A stretch of DNA of 64,000 nt from Bacteroidales bacterium (lineage in GTDB: Bacteria; Bacteroidota; Bacteroidia; Bacteroidales; UBA932): positions 1 through 64,000 of the forward strand of contig JAGBVU010000005.1 of the NCBI GenBank assembly GCA_017630155.1. Direction: 5' to 3'. The notes under the pieces were generated by a model. The model saw only the letters and a list, made by a program, of their open reading frames with translations. It had not been told where the DNA came from and did no database searches. The position numbers and the translations under genes are program-made. Positions 45,984-54,724 of this stretch are shown piece by piece. Numbering within the stretch: position 1 is the stretch's first letter; the number at the start of each line of letters is the position of its first letter.

Positions 45984-47150
45984 ATGGGTGGCAAAAGACT
46001 CCTATTTGGTGTGTTTTTTCTAGTGTCGGCACTTGTTGCCGGTACTGTAAGGGGTGATGCCCAGATCAAGGAAGCTTTTGATTCGATATATTACAAATCG
46101 GTTAGTGACTCGGTGCAGAGGTATATACAAAGTCACCCCAACAGGTTCAAGCCTGAACAGAACCGCTTTAAGGCCACTCCGATGGCGAGTGTAAGTTATG
46201 TTACAGAGGATGGTTTCGGGTTTATTGTGGGGATGACTGGGCAGTACCGCAACGGACTTGACATATCTGCCCCACTTTCCCTTTTTTCTACAGTGGGTTA
46301 TGTCTCTACTAAAGGTTCGTTCAAACTGGCTGTCGGTGGGACAAACTATGCTGTCAACGGCAAATCAAGACTGGAGTATAAGGCCTCAGGTTATTACGAC
46401 AAGAGGTATTTCTGGGGGATAGGTTATGATAATGGAGTATATGGAGGCAATAAGTCAAGATATTCGGAGCTTGGTGCTAATATATCGCTGATGTACCGTT
46501 TTCTCCTCTCTCCAAAATTCAATATTGCCCCTTTAGCTGGGTACAATTATATCAATGCAAGCGATCTTTCCAGCAAAAGTGCCCTGGCTGGTGGGTTGCC
46601 ACTTGTTTTCAACGGCATCCATCTGGGGGGTGAGGTGGTATTTGATACGAGGGATGACCATAACTCGCCTCAGAGGGGAGTTTGTTTGAACCTCAGACAG
46701 AAGGTTTATCCGGTGCTCACCTCCAATAGGGGAATCTTTTACCAGACAACATTTGTGGCCGATCTCTTTTTCAAGGGGTGGAAGGGGGCTGTTTTTGCTG
46801 TGGATCTCTTCAGCGAGTCAAACTATGGCGATTCCCCCTGGTTTGTATGGACCCCAATAGGGGGAGATGTCAGGATGAGGGGGTATTACAAAGGGAGGTA
46901 CAGGGACAGAAATACACTGATTGCCCAACTTGAATTGAGGCAGAGCATATATAGAGGGCACGGTGCGGTCTTATGGTGTGGAGCGGCAAATATCTTCCCG
47001 TCATACAAGGAGATAGATCTTAAAAAGACACTCCCTAACTATGGAATAGGGTATAGGTATGACCTCGGAGGGAATATCTTCAAATTTGATGTCGGTTTCG
47101 GAAAAAACCGGGAGTGGGGTATCTCAGCAGGATTAAACCACGCATTCTGA
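45984..47150 (+). CDS. Omp85-type outer-membrane barrel without POTRA domains
   Basis: A 388-residue protein. Signal peptide 1-about 26. The mature part resembles the C-terminal beta-barrel of BamA/TamA proteins (bacterial surface antigen): GGEVVFDTRDDHNSPQRG, PIGGDVRMRGYYKGRYRDRN and a C-terminal Phe. It starts one base after the PCMD gene, so they are likely cotranscribed. POTRA repeats are absent; the whole mature length is taken up by the barrel. Export partner or channel role is inference. Confidence 0.82.
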   Translation: MGGKRLLFGVFFLVSALVAGTVRGDAQIKEAFDSIYYKSVSDSVQRYIQSHPNRFKPEQNRFKATPMASVSYVTEDGFGFIVGMTGQYRNGLDISAPLSLFSTVGYVSTKGSFKLAVGGTNYAVNGKSRLEYKASGYYDKRYFWGIGYDNGVYGGNKSRYSELGANISLMYRFLLSPKFNIAPLAGYNYINASDLSSKSALAGGLPLVFNGIHLGGEVVFDTRDDHNSPQRGVCLNLRQKVYPVLTSNRGIFYQTTFVADLFFKGWKGAVFAVDLFSESNYGDSPWFVWTPIGGDVRMRGYYKGRYRDRNTLIAQLELRQSIYRGHGAVLWCGAANIFPSYKEIDLKKTLPNYGIGYRYDLGGNIFKFDVGFGKNREWGISAGLNHAF

Positions 47151-47163
47151 TAGTGTAGCGGTT

Positions 47164-48510
47164 CTACAGGAAGAATTTGTCCACTTTTGAGACTACCGAA
47201 GGGTGGGCAAATACTACCACCTGATCGTATGGTTTGATTTGAGTGTTGACATCGGCGATGAAACTCTCCTTTCCCCTTATGTAGCCACCAATGAGGGCAT
47301 CCTCCGGGAATCCCAGTTTCCCTATCTTGTCTGTAGTTATCTCGCTGTTTTGTGGGACAATGAACTCCAGTACTTCGGCATCTGTTCCATTGAGTACTTT
47401 GATTGAGCGCACTTTGTTTGACAATGTGAAGCGGAATATTCTTCCGGCTGTTATCAGTTTTTTATTGATTACAGCATCTACGCCCATGCTCTCTGCCACT
47501 TTTATGTACTCAAAGTTCTCAACCTCTGCAATCACTTTGGCCACACCCATCTTTTTGGCCATTACGCAAGAGAGGATATTGGTCTCGGAGCTGCTTGTCA
47601 CTGCTACGAAGGCATCGCATGAACGGATATCCTCATCGATAAAGACATCTGAGTTGCGGCCGTCTCCGTTGATAACAAGTGTCCTTTTCAAATTTTGGGA
47701 AAGGACCTCGCACCTTTCTGGTTTAAGCTCTATAATTTTTACTGTGTCAAGTGATTTCTCAAGTTTTGCAGCCACCATCTCACCAATCCTTCCTCCGCCG
47801 AGTATCATGAGGTTTTTTACTGATATGGTCTCTTTTCCTGACAGACCCAAAACTTCATCCACACCACTCTTCTGTGTCACCACAAAGACTGTGTCATTGA
47901 CCTTGAATTTTGTCTCCCGTTTAGGTATGATGGTCTCCTCTCCTCGGGAGATGGCTACTATCTTGAATTTAAGGTTTTCCCCAGAGTAGTAGTCCCCCAT
48001 AGTCCTCCCAACAATCGGTGCACCGTCTTCCACTTTGAACGATACCATCTGCAGTTTTCCGTGGGAGTAGTCCATAAATTCAGAGGTGGCTGTCTGTTTC
48101 AATAGATTTATTATCTCGTTGGCAGCAATTTTCTCTGGGTAGAAAAGGGAGTCTATTCCAAGTTCTGTGAAGAGAAGCTTGTTCTCGTTGGTCTGGTACT
48201 CCTCGTTGTTGATGCGGGCAGTAACCTTCTTTGCACCCAGCCTTTTGGCAAGTAGCGCACTTACCAGATTCACATCTTGGGCCTGGGCAGGGCTTACAGC
48301 TATGAACAGATCCGCTGATGATACCCCAGCCTCATTGAGGGTGGAGATAGAGGTGGGATTCCCCTGGATGGTAATTATATCAGCCCCCTCGGAAGCCCTT
48401 TCGAGCCTCTCCGAACTCTCATCTATAACCACTATTTCGTGCCTTTCAAAGCTCAACATTTTTGCCAAGTGGCTACCCACTTCACCGGCACCTGCCAATA
48501 CAATTTTCAT
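47164..48510 (-). CDS. trkA: Trk system potassium uptake protein TrkA
   Basis: A 448-residue cytosolic regulator of TrkH/KtrB-type K+ channels. It has two RCK-N Rossmann domains (GAGEVG near 7 and GGGRIG near 230) each followed by an RCK-C domain, so the duplicated TrkA form is complete. No trkH is in the window. It is four bases downstream of the sodium/alanine symporter gene. Confidence 0.95.
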   Translation of the reverse strand: MKIVLAGAGEVGSHLAKMLSFERHEIVVIDESSERLERASEGADIITIQGNPTSISTLNEAGVSSADLFIAVSPAQAQDVNLVSALLAKRLGAKKVTARINNEEYQTNENKLLFTELGIDSLFYPEKIAANEIINLLKQTATSEFMDYSHGKLQMVSFKVEDGAPIVGRTMGDYYSGENLKFKIVAISRGEETIIPKRETKFKVNDTVFVVTQKSGVDEVLGLSGKETISVKNLMILGGGRIGEMVAAKLEKSLDTVKIIELKPERCEVLSQNLKRTLVINGDGRNSDVFIDEDIRSCDAFVAVTSSSETNILSCVMAKKMGVAKVIAEVENFEYIKVAESMGVDAVINKKLITAGRIFRFTLSNKVRSIKVLNGTDAEVLEFIVPQNSEITTDKIGKLGFPEDALIGGYIRGKESFIADVNTQIKPYDQVVVFAHPSVVSKVDKFFL

Positions 48511-48514
48511 AATT

Positions 48515-49885
48515 TTATTCCTCTTCTGGTGAGTAGTCGTCTATATGGTTGCCATTCATGTATTTTTTTGTTTCACGGGCAATAACCCCCGATAGGGCAA
48601 GCAGTACAATAAGGTTAGGGATTGCCATAAGGGCGTTCATTGCATCTGCAAAGTCCCATACCAGCTGTAGGTTCACCACACAACCCAAGTACACCGCTAC
48701 AATCCATACAAGCCTATATATTTTTATAACCCTCTTTCCGCCAAGATACTCCATACATCTTTCACCATAGTAAGACCAGCCAAGGATAGTGGAGAAGGCA
48801 AATGTGAGAAGACCTACAGTCATTACGATAGGGCCGAATACAGGTATCACACTGAAAGCTGCCTCTGTAAGACCGGCACCATGTGATGCGTCGATGCCGT
48901 TAGGAGCCACTACGCTGCTTACCAGTACCAGACCGGTAATTGCACATACTACCACTGTGTCCCAGAATGTTCCGGTAGAGGAGACAAGTGCCTGTCTTAC
49001 TGGGTTTCGGGTTTGTGCTGCGGCTGCTACGATAGGGGCAGAACCCAAGCCGGACTCGTTGGAGAAGAGACCTCTTGAAATACCGAAACGGCAGGCAGCC
49101 ATTACAGTAGCACCTGCAAATCCTCCACCTGCTGCGACTGGGTTGAATGCTGAATTGACAATGATTCTGAGTGATTCGCCAAGGTATTCAAAGTTGATAA
49201 CCAATATTATAAGACAACCTACAATGTAGAAAAGTGCCATAAATGGGACAAGGAAAGAACACACTTTGCCGATCCCCTTTATGCCGAAAAGTATCACCAA
49301 TGCCACGAGGACAGACATTATTATGCCGGTCCATTGGGGGGCAATATGGAGAGTCTTCTCCATCATCATCGAGATGGAATTTGCCTGCACCATATTTCCG
49401 ATACCGAAACTTGCGCAAACAGTGAAGACGCAGAAAAGAACTGCGAGCCATTTTGATTTGAGACCCCTCTCCAGGGCGTACATCGGCCCACCAAGCATGG
49501 TGCCGTCTTCTGTCTTTACCCTGTATTTTACTGCGAGGAGACCCTCAGAGTATTTGGTGGCTATGCCGAATACACCGGTGATCCAGCACCAGAAAACTGC
49601 CCCTGGACCACCAAGTGATATGGCTGTTGCTACGCCTATGATATTACCTGTGCCGATAGTTGCAGCAAGTGATGTCGCCAATGCTGCAAACTGGCTCACA
49701 TCCCCGGTGGAACCTTCATCTTTAGTGAATGAAAGTTTGATCGCTTTGAAGATTTTCCTTTGTGGGAATTTGAGCCGGAATGTAAGGAACAAGTGTGTCC
49801 CTAGGAGCAGTATGACCATTGGCCATCCCCATAGTGCCCCCGCGATTTCCGACATTACGGAGCTTATCGACAGTATGGTTATCAT
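48515..49885 (-). CDS. Sodium:alanine symporter (AGCS family)
   Basis: A 456-residue transporter with about ten membrane helices. Family blocks: GTGNIIGVATAISLGGPGAVFW, TKYSEGLLAVKYR, FGISRGLFSNESGLGSAPI and GWSYYGERCMEYL. It imports small neutral amino acids with Na+. The gene lies 17 bases after DPP III, so the two may be cotranscribed and used in peptide or amino acid use; that is inference. An ATG ten codons in is an alternative start. Confidence 0.95.
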   Translation of the reverse strand: MITILSISSVMSEIAGALWGWPMVILLLGTHLFLTFRLKFPQRKIFKAIKLSFTKDEGSTGDVSQFAALATSLAATIGTGNIIGVATAISLGGPGAVFWCWITGVFGIATKYSEGLLAVKYRVKTEDGTMLGGPMYALERGLKSKWLAVLFCVFTVCASFGIGNMVQANSISMMMEKTLHIAPQWTGIIMSVLVALVILFGIKGIGKVCSFLVPFMALFYIVGCLIILVINFEYLGESLRIIVNSAFNPVAAGGGFAGATVMAACRFGISRGLFSNESGLGSAPIVAAAAQTRNPVRQALVSSTGTFWDTVVVCAITGLVLVSSVVAPNGIDASHGAGLTEAAFSVIPVFGPIVMTVGLLTFAFSTILGWSYYGERCMEYLGGKRVIKIYRLVWIVAVYLGCVVNLQLVWDFADAMNALMAIPNLIVLLALSGVIARETKKYMNGNHIDDYSPEEE

Positions 49886-49902
49886 AGTTTGATTAGTTTA
49901 AT

Positions 49903-51915
49903 TTATAGAGTAGCGTATTTTTTGCCGTATTGGAGCTGTTGTTTTAGGAAGTTGTCGCAGTATTCCACTTTATAATCCACAACTTTTCCATCTTTGACAA
50001 CAGGAACAATATCAGGGTTGATGAATCCTCCATAAGGTTTGAGCTGGAGCGATGCATATCTCTCCCTTACCTCTTTATGCAGGTCGTAGTCGATGTATAT
50101 TGCATATTTTTCTACGAGGGCCTTACCAGCTTTGAAGTCACCTTCAGACTTGATCCTTTGTACCTCTGCGAGGAGTTCGCCAAACAATCCGCGAAGTGCT
50201 TCGTAATCGTTGACCACAAAATATGTCTTGCCGTCCCTTACCTTTTTCTCCACAACGTTGGTCTGGGCACCTTTTTCATAGCACCACTCTGCGATAAGTT
50301 TCCTGTTCTGCATGTGTGCTTCGGTGTTGGTCTTGCCAAGCTCTACGCGTGAGAACTGGGTGAAAAGACCGTTGCGGATATATGAGTCGTATTCAGCTTT
50401 GTATGCCTCGTCATCTGGGAGGATACCAAGTTCCACAAGTTTATGGTCTGCCAGGTAATAGAGGGCAAAAAGGTCGGCTCTGGTCTCTTCCAGTGTCGAG
50501 TTGAACTCTCCAAGGGAGTTGGATGGTGTGGTAGGGAGCAACTGTCCGGAGCCGTGGCCAAGACATTCGTGAAGGTCTGTATGAAGGTCGCCGGTCAATG
50601 TTCCGTATTTTTTTGCACGGGCAATCTCTGCCTCATCCCAGGCAAACTCGTTTAGAGCGCTTTTGGGAGACTCTTCAGCCGCTTTGTCATATGCAGATGT
50701 GATGTTGGCGATAGTAACCGATTTTGAGCCGTACTCTTTGCGGATCCAGTCTGCATTGGGGAGGTTGATGCCGATAGGTGTTGCAGGGTAGCAGTCACCG
50801 GCAAGGCAAGCCACAGTGATAACTTTGGCAGATACACCTTTTACCTCTTTCTTTTTGAATCGTGTGTCGATTGGAGAGTTGTCCTCAAACCATTGTGCAT
50901 TGTCGGAGATTATAGAAGTTCTCTTTGATGCCTCGTTGTCCTTGAAATTGACAACAGCCTCCCAGGTAGCTTTCATTCCAAGAGGGTCGTTGTAATCCTC
51001 CACAAAGCCGTTTACAAAGTCAATATGGGACTCAGTGTCTTGTACCCACGCCACATTGTATTCATCCCACAATCTCAGGTCGCCACTCTTGTAGTAGGCG
51101 ATAAGCTTCTGGATATAATCTTTTTGAGTGTCATTCTCCGCTACGGCGCATGCAGCCTCCAGATTCTCTACGATTTTGGTGATGGCGGGACCATAAAGAC
51201 CGTCGATTTTGTATACATCTTCATATATTTTCCCGTTTTTCTTTACCAGTTTGCTGTTGAGACCATAAGATACAGGGTGGGGATCTTTGGGGTCCCTCAT
51301 CTTGTTGTAGAATTTCTGGGCCTCAGCTTTTGTTACACCGTCGTAGAAGTTTACTGCGGATGCAAGGAGAAGGTCTTTCTCTGTACCTGTGTATTTGCGT
51401 TGTGGGTAGAGATCTGGATCAAAAATTACAGGGAGCAGCTCATCGCACAATGCACCGTCACCTACCGCCTCCATAAGAGATTTGAAATACTCCTGTGAGC
51501 AGGTGGGGATAATCTTGTCCTCTGCATAGTGGTGGTGGATACCATTGCTGAAGAGGACCCTTTTGGCATATACCAGGAAGTCTGCATAATTGTTGCTTCC
51601 GGTATCCCCCTCATAGTTGTTGAGGATATTCTCAATAACTTTTCTGATCTGGAGATTGTATTTGAAATTCTGGGCCCAAAGGATATCGCGTCCATATTTT
51701 GCAGCCTCGCCCAGATGGTATATGTACTCTTTCTGCTGAAGTGTGAGATCATCCCATCCGGGTATCCTGTAGCGGATAATCTTCAGGTCAGCAAATTCAT
51801 CTATAAGATATTTGAAATCTTCTTGTCCCTCTTTAGTTTTTGTGTTGTCTGCGCAGGAACATGCCAGCAGACTCACACCTGCAATCAGCAGCATAGTCTT
51901 TTTTAAGCAGTTCAT
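49903..51915 (-). CDS. Dipeptidyl-peptidase III (M49), lipoprotein
   Basis: A 670-residue zinc peptidase that releases dipeptides from N-termini of small peptides. The M49 zinc motif HECLGH is at 449-454 (the family has HELLGH), and the second Glu is in EETRADLFALYY. The lipobox LLAC suggests a lipoprotein (Cys19). Length is typical of bacterial DPP III. It follows a 13-base gap after a small gene of unknown function. Confidence 0.95.
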   Translation of the reverse strand: MNCLKKTMLLIAGVSLLACSCADNTKTKEGQEDFKYLIDEFADLKIIRYRIPGWDDLTLQQKEYIYHLGEAAKYGRDILWAQNFKYNLQIRKVIENILNNYEGDTGSNNYADFLVYAKRVLFSNGIHHHYAEDKIIPTCSQEYFKSLMEAVGDGALCDELLPVIFDPDLYPQRKYTGTEKDLLLASAVNFYDGVTKAEAQKFYNKMRDPKDPHPVSYGLNSKLVKKNGKIYEDVYKIDGLYGPAITKIVENLEAACAVAENDTQKDYIQKLIAYYKSGDLRLWDEYNVAWVQDTESHIDFVNGFVEDYNDPLGMKATWEAVVNFKDNEASKRTSIISDNAQWFEDNSPIDTRFKKKEVKGVSAKVITVACLAGDCYPATPIGINLPNADWIRKEYGSKSVTIANITSAYDKAAEESPKSALNEFAWDEAEIARAKKYGTLTGDLHTDLHECLGHGSGQLLPTTPSNSLGEFNSTLEETRADLFALYYLADHKLVELGILPDDEAYKAEYDSYIRNGLFTQFSRVELGKTNTEAHMQNRKLIAEWCYEKGAQTNVVEKKVRDGKTYFVVNDYEALRGLFGELLAEVQRIKSEGDFKAGKALVEKYAIYIDYDLHKEVRERYASLQLKPYGGFINPDIVPVVKDGKVVDYKVEYCDNFLKQQLQYGKKYATL

Positions 51916-51928
51916 TTGTTAATACTAA

Positions 51929-52195
51929 TTATCCTCTATTTGTAATTATGGATCTTATCGTGTTGAAAGTCTTGAAGGCCACATTGACCACGGAGTTGCG
52001 TGCAGCCACAGATTCAAAGCCCATATAAAGCAATCTGGATGGGGATACATTCTCCTTTACCACCTGAATCTTGTACATTATCATAGCCTCCTGGTGCTCA
52101 ATCCTTGATGAGAGGAGTTTCCTCTGGAATTTGAGCTCTTTCAAACTGGAGATGCTGGAGTAGTCCGATGTATTATTTGCCTGATTCATTCCCAT
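51929..52195 (-). CDS. Small protein of unknown function
   Basis: I do not recognise this 88-residue protein. It is helical and charged, with no signal peptide (SLKELKFQRKLLSSRIEHQE) and a mixed basic tail. Its start overlaps the end of the holin-like gene by 23 bases (17 if the second ATG is used), so the two are coupled. A role with the YtxH and holin-like membrane proteins is likely but not shown. Confidence 0.7.
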   Translation of the reverse strand: MGMNQANNTSDYSSISSLKELKFQRKLLSSRIEHQEAMIMYKIQVVKENVSPSRLLYMGFESVAARNSVVNVAFKTFNTIRSIITNRG

Positions 52196-52547
52196 TGTTT
52201 TTAAAGAACATACCTATCAATAATTTTACCATACTGTCGGTGAACAGTCTGTGTCTGAGTGCAATCAGAATAATTGCCGCTATCAGGAAGATTCCACCGG
52301 TAATGAGAGCTCCGAGTGCCTGGGAGTGGAGTAGAGTCCCTATCCACTGACTGAATGCAAATGCGAAGAATGCAAATGCTACAGCACCGGTAATTACCGA
52401 CAATATAAATACGATGAGTCTACTGAAAAGGACAGCAAGGCTCTCTGTCATAGAGAGCTTGCCCTCCTTTATGCGTAGATCCAAATACTCTTTCAGCGAA
52501 CTGTAAAGCTCGTCAAGAGGATTTCTATTTGAATCAAATTCAGCCAT
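52173..52547 (-). CDS. Phage holin family (Holin-X-like) membrane protein
   Basis: A 124-residue protein. N-terminal amphipathic region, then two closely spaced membrane helices (about 40-67 and 75-98: FSRLIVFILSVITGAVAFAF, then ALITGGIFLIAAIILIAL). It resembles the actinobacterial holin-X family found on many bacterial chromosomes outside prophages. No endolysin or phage gene is nearby. It is six bases downstream of the ytxH gene. Confidence 0.82.
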   Translation of the reverse strand: MAEFDSNRNPLDELYSSLKEYLDLRIKEGKLSMTESLAVLFSRLIVFILSVITGAVAFAFFAFAFSQWIGTLLHSQALGALITGGIFLIAAIILIALRHRLFTDSMVKLLIGMFFKNNGNESGK

Positions 52548-52553
52548 ATCCGG

Positions 52554-52763
52554 TTATTCTGCAGGATCAGCTGCCACCTCCTGCTCTGCAGGTGCTGCCG
52601 GCTCCTCCTGGTTCAACTTTGATTTTAGGTTCTGGTACTCTTTGTCAAGTGTCTCCTTGATTTTCTTTCTGGTCTCAGTGCCGTTGTCCGGTGCAAACAG
52701 GATAGCTGCAGCTGCCCCTACGATAGCACCACCTATGAATGCCAATAATGTGTCACCTTTCAT
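52554..52763 (-). CDS. YtxH domain protein
   Basis: A 69-residue protein. One Gly/Ala-rich membrane helix (LAFIGGAIVGAAAAILFAP), then a charged coiled-coil-like stretch with KKIKETLDKEYQNLKSKL and a Pro/Ala/Glu-rich tail. This is the YtxH-family layout, often stress-linked. It heads the minus-strand run and has its own -7 box at 52787-52794. Confidence 0.87.
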   Translation of the reverse strand: MKGDTLLAFIGGAIVGAAAAILFAPDNGTETRKKIKETLDKEYQNLKSKLNQEEPAAPAEQEVAADPAE

Positions 52764-52786
52764 ATTCTGTCTTTTTTAGTTTGTTA

Positions 52787-52794
52787 CAAATATA
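52787..52794 (-). promoter_or_regulatory. -7 element for ytxH run
   Basis: The reverse strand reads TATATTTG, 23 bases before the ATG. Confidence 0.6.
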
Positions 52795-52805
52795 ACATAA
52801 ATTTC

Positions 52806-52813
52806 TATATTTG
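52806..52813 (+). promoter_or_regulatory. -7 element for C11 peptidase gene
   Basis: TATATTTG, 21 bases before the ATG at 52835. It faces the divergent ytxH -7 box, 11 bases apart. Confidence 0.65.
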
Positions 52814-52834
52814 TGGCGTTAATAAATCAATGAT

Positions 52835-53986
52835 ATGCGCATAAGCAAGCTGAATAGAGCAATACTATATACGCTGATTTTGTTGTTGCCAACATCGTGC
52901 CACTGGTTTTCCCCTAAGGAGGAGACAGTAAGGCGTTCAATGCTGATATATACCGTCATAACATCAAATCTCTCATCCTCAATAAAGGAGAATATTCAGG
53001 ATGTAAAAAAATCGCCCTATGTTCCACGCGATTTCAATCTTAAGAAGGAGTCAGGGGATGTCCTGCTGATTCTTGAGCACTATGAAGGTGATATCCCACG
53101 TCTGAAAAGGTTGTCGATGGACAAATACGGTGTGGTAAATGAGGAGATTCTGATGGAGTATCAGGGGCGCAGCTCCATTGAGACGGAGTTGCTGCATGAG
53201 GTCCTCGTCTATATAGATTCAATATTTCCTGCCCAGGAATCGGGGATACTTTTCTCTTCACATGGTTCGGGCTGGACCCCTGTTGACTACTACAGGAATC
53301 CTGTGGTAAGAAGCTTCGGGCAGATGGACAGAGAGGAAATGGATATTATGGAACTTGCCTCTGCCTTGCCGAGAAAATACTCGTATATAATGTTTGATGC
53401 CTGCCTGATGGCTGGTATAGAGGTGGCATATGAACTGAAAGATAAAGGGGAGTATCTGGTCCTCTCACCTACAGAAATTATGGCGGCAGGTTTCCCTCTG
53501 GGTGATGTGATGGAGCAGATCTTCTACTCTACAGCCTCCCTTCAGGAGAGGGTCTCGTCTATAGCCAGCAGTTATTATGACTATTACAATGTGCCAGGTA
53601 CAGGTGGTGGGACCATCTGTGTGGTCAGGACTGAGAATCTCTCACAGGTGGCGGCTCAGGCAAAGGCAATATTCGATCAAGATAGGGATCGTATAAAAAC
53701 CTTGAATATGAGAAGTCTGCAGCGCTATTACAGAGGAGATAAGCACTGGTTCTATGACTTCGGGCACTTTATGGAGATGCTCTCTTCCGACAAGGGGATG
53801 TATGACTCCTTCAGCGCGGCAATGAATGGTGCCGTGGTGGCAAAATATGCGACAGACAAATTTTTGAGCATAGATATCAGAAACTTCTCGGGTCTGAGCA
53901 TATATGTCCCCAATCCATCCAATGGATACCTTGACAATTATTATAAAGGATATGCCTGGAACAGGGATGTGGGGATGATTCAGTAG
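52835..53986 (+). CDS. Clostripain-like (C11) cysteine peptidase, lipoprotein
   Basis: A 383-residue protein. The lipobox LPTSC makes Cys22 the likely lipidated residue. The C11 fold has the catalytic His143 in SSHGSGW and Cys190 in FDACLM. In this clan the preceding VLIFSSHG-type and IMFDAC strands are diagnostic. Clostripain-type enzymes cut after Arg or Lys, but the specificity here is not read from the sequence. It stands alone under a strong promoter. Confidence 0.9.
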   Translation: MRISKLNRAILYTLILLLPTSCHWFSPKEETVRRSMLIYTVITSNLSSSIKENIQDVKKSPYVPRDFNLKKESGDVLLILEHYEGDIPRLKRLSMDKYGVVNEEILMEYQGRSSIETELLHEVLVYIDSIFPAQESGILFSSHGSGWTPVDYYRNPVVRSFGQMDREEMDIMELASALPRKYSYIMFDACLMAGIEVAYELKDKGEYLVLSPTEIMAAGFPLGDVMEQIFYSTASLQERVSSIASSYYDYYNVPGTGGGTICVVRTENLSQVAAQAKAIFDQDRDRIKTLNMRSLQRYYRGDKHWFYDFGHFMEMLSSDKGMYDSFSAAMNGAVVAKYATDKFLSIDIRNFSGLSIYVPNPSNGYLDNYYKGYAWNRDVGMIQ

Positions 53987-54012
53987 GTCATCAAATAAAG
54001 ATGATTAAATAA

Positions 54013-54042
54013 TTTGATTATCAATAATTTTTTCTACCTTTG
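54013..54042 (+). promoter_or_regulatory. Promoter of rplY/pth unit
   Basis: -33 TTTG (54013-54016) and -7 TACCTTTG (54035-54042), 18 bases apart. Transcription should start near 54049. Confidence 0.8.
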
Positions 54043-54051
54043 CAGCCCACA

Positions 54052-54099
54052 AAAAAGGGGCTTCCCTTTTTGGTGCAATGGGGTTCGGAAACTCCGAAC
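54052..54099 (+). promoter_or_regulatory. Structured 5' leader of rplY
   Basis: The about 80-base leader holds two hairpins: AAAAAGGG/CCCTTTTT (54052-54071), terminator-like, and GTTCGG/CCGAAC (54083-54099) with a 5-base loop. This may be a ribosomal protein leader or attenuator; no known Rfam family is claimed. Confidence 0.5.
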
Positions 54100-54127
54100 T
54101 GAGTAACACATTTTTAAAAATCAAATT

Positions 54128-54697
54128 ATGCAACAAATTACTATCAACGGTACAAACAGAGTTCTTGGTAAGAAATCTGATGTTAAACACCTTCGTAAAG
54201 AGGGTCAGGTTCCATGTGTATTGTATGGTGCAGGTGTAGAGAACGTTATCTTCTCTATCTCAGCAAAAGACCTTAAACTTATCACCCACACCCCTAACAG
54301 CTACATCATCAACCTTGATATCGAGGGTAAATCTTACCTTGCTGTTTTCCACGCTATCCAATATCATCCAATCAGCGATGAGGCTCTTCACGTTGACTTC
54401 CTTGCAGTATCAGAGGACAAACCTGTAGTTATTGCAATCCCTGTTAAAGTTGAAGGTCACTCAGAAGGTGTAAAACAAGGTGGTAAGCTTGTACCTGGTG
54501 CACGCAAAATCAAAGTTAGCGGTCTTATCAAAGATCTTCCTGACACACTACCTGTAGATATCACTAACCTTACTATCGGTAAACAGATCAACGCTGGTGA
54601 TCTTTCTTACGACAACATCCAGATCGTAAGCCCTAAGACCACTATGGTATGTGCAGTTAAAGCTACCCGTGCTTCTGCAGCTGCTGCTAAAGCTTAA
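54128..54697 (+). CDS. rplY: 50S ribosomal protein L25/general stress protein Ctc
   Basis: A 189-residue two-domain L25 (TL5/Ctc type) that binds 5S rRNA. The N-terminal 5S-binding domain has NRVLGKKSDVKHLRKEGQVPCVLYG, and the C-terminal beta domain contains VDFLAVSEDKPVVIAIPVK. The tail is Ala-rich. Strong promoter, CGT/AAA-rich codons and a structured leader indicate high, controlled expression. pth follows after 27 bases, the common order. Confidence 0.96.
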   Translation: MQQITINGTNRVLGKKSDVKHLRKEGQVPCVLYGAGVENVIFSISAKDLKLITHTPNSYIINLDIEGKSYLAVFHAIQYHPISDEALHVDFLAVSEDKPVVIAIPVKVEGHSEGVKQGGKLVPGARKIKVSGLIKDLPDTLPVDITNLTIGKQINAGDLSYDNIQIVSPKTTMVCAVKATRASAAAAKA

Positions 54698-54724
54698 TCC
54701 TGAACAGATAGATATAGTGAGGGT

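Noticed and set aside
52173..52547. Holin-like gene as evidence for a prophage
   Set aside because: No lysin, capsid, tail, integrase or other phage gene is nearby; this family is common on chromosomes.
53987..54030. Terminator after the C11 peptidase gene
   Set aside because: Only weak, AT-rich inverted repeats are present; no convincing stem with a T tract.
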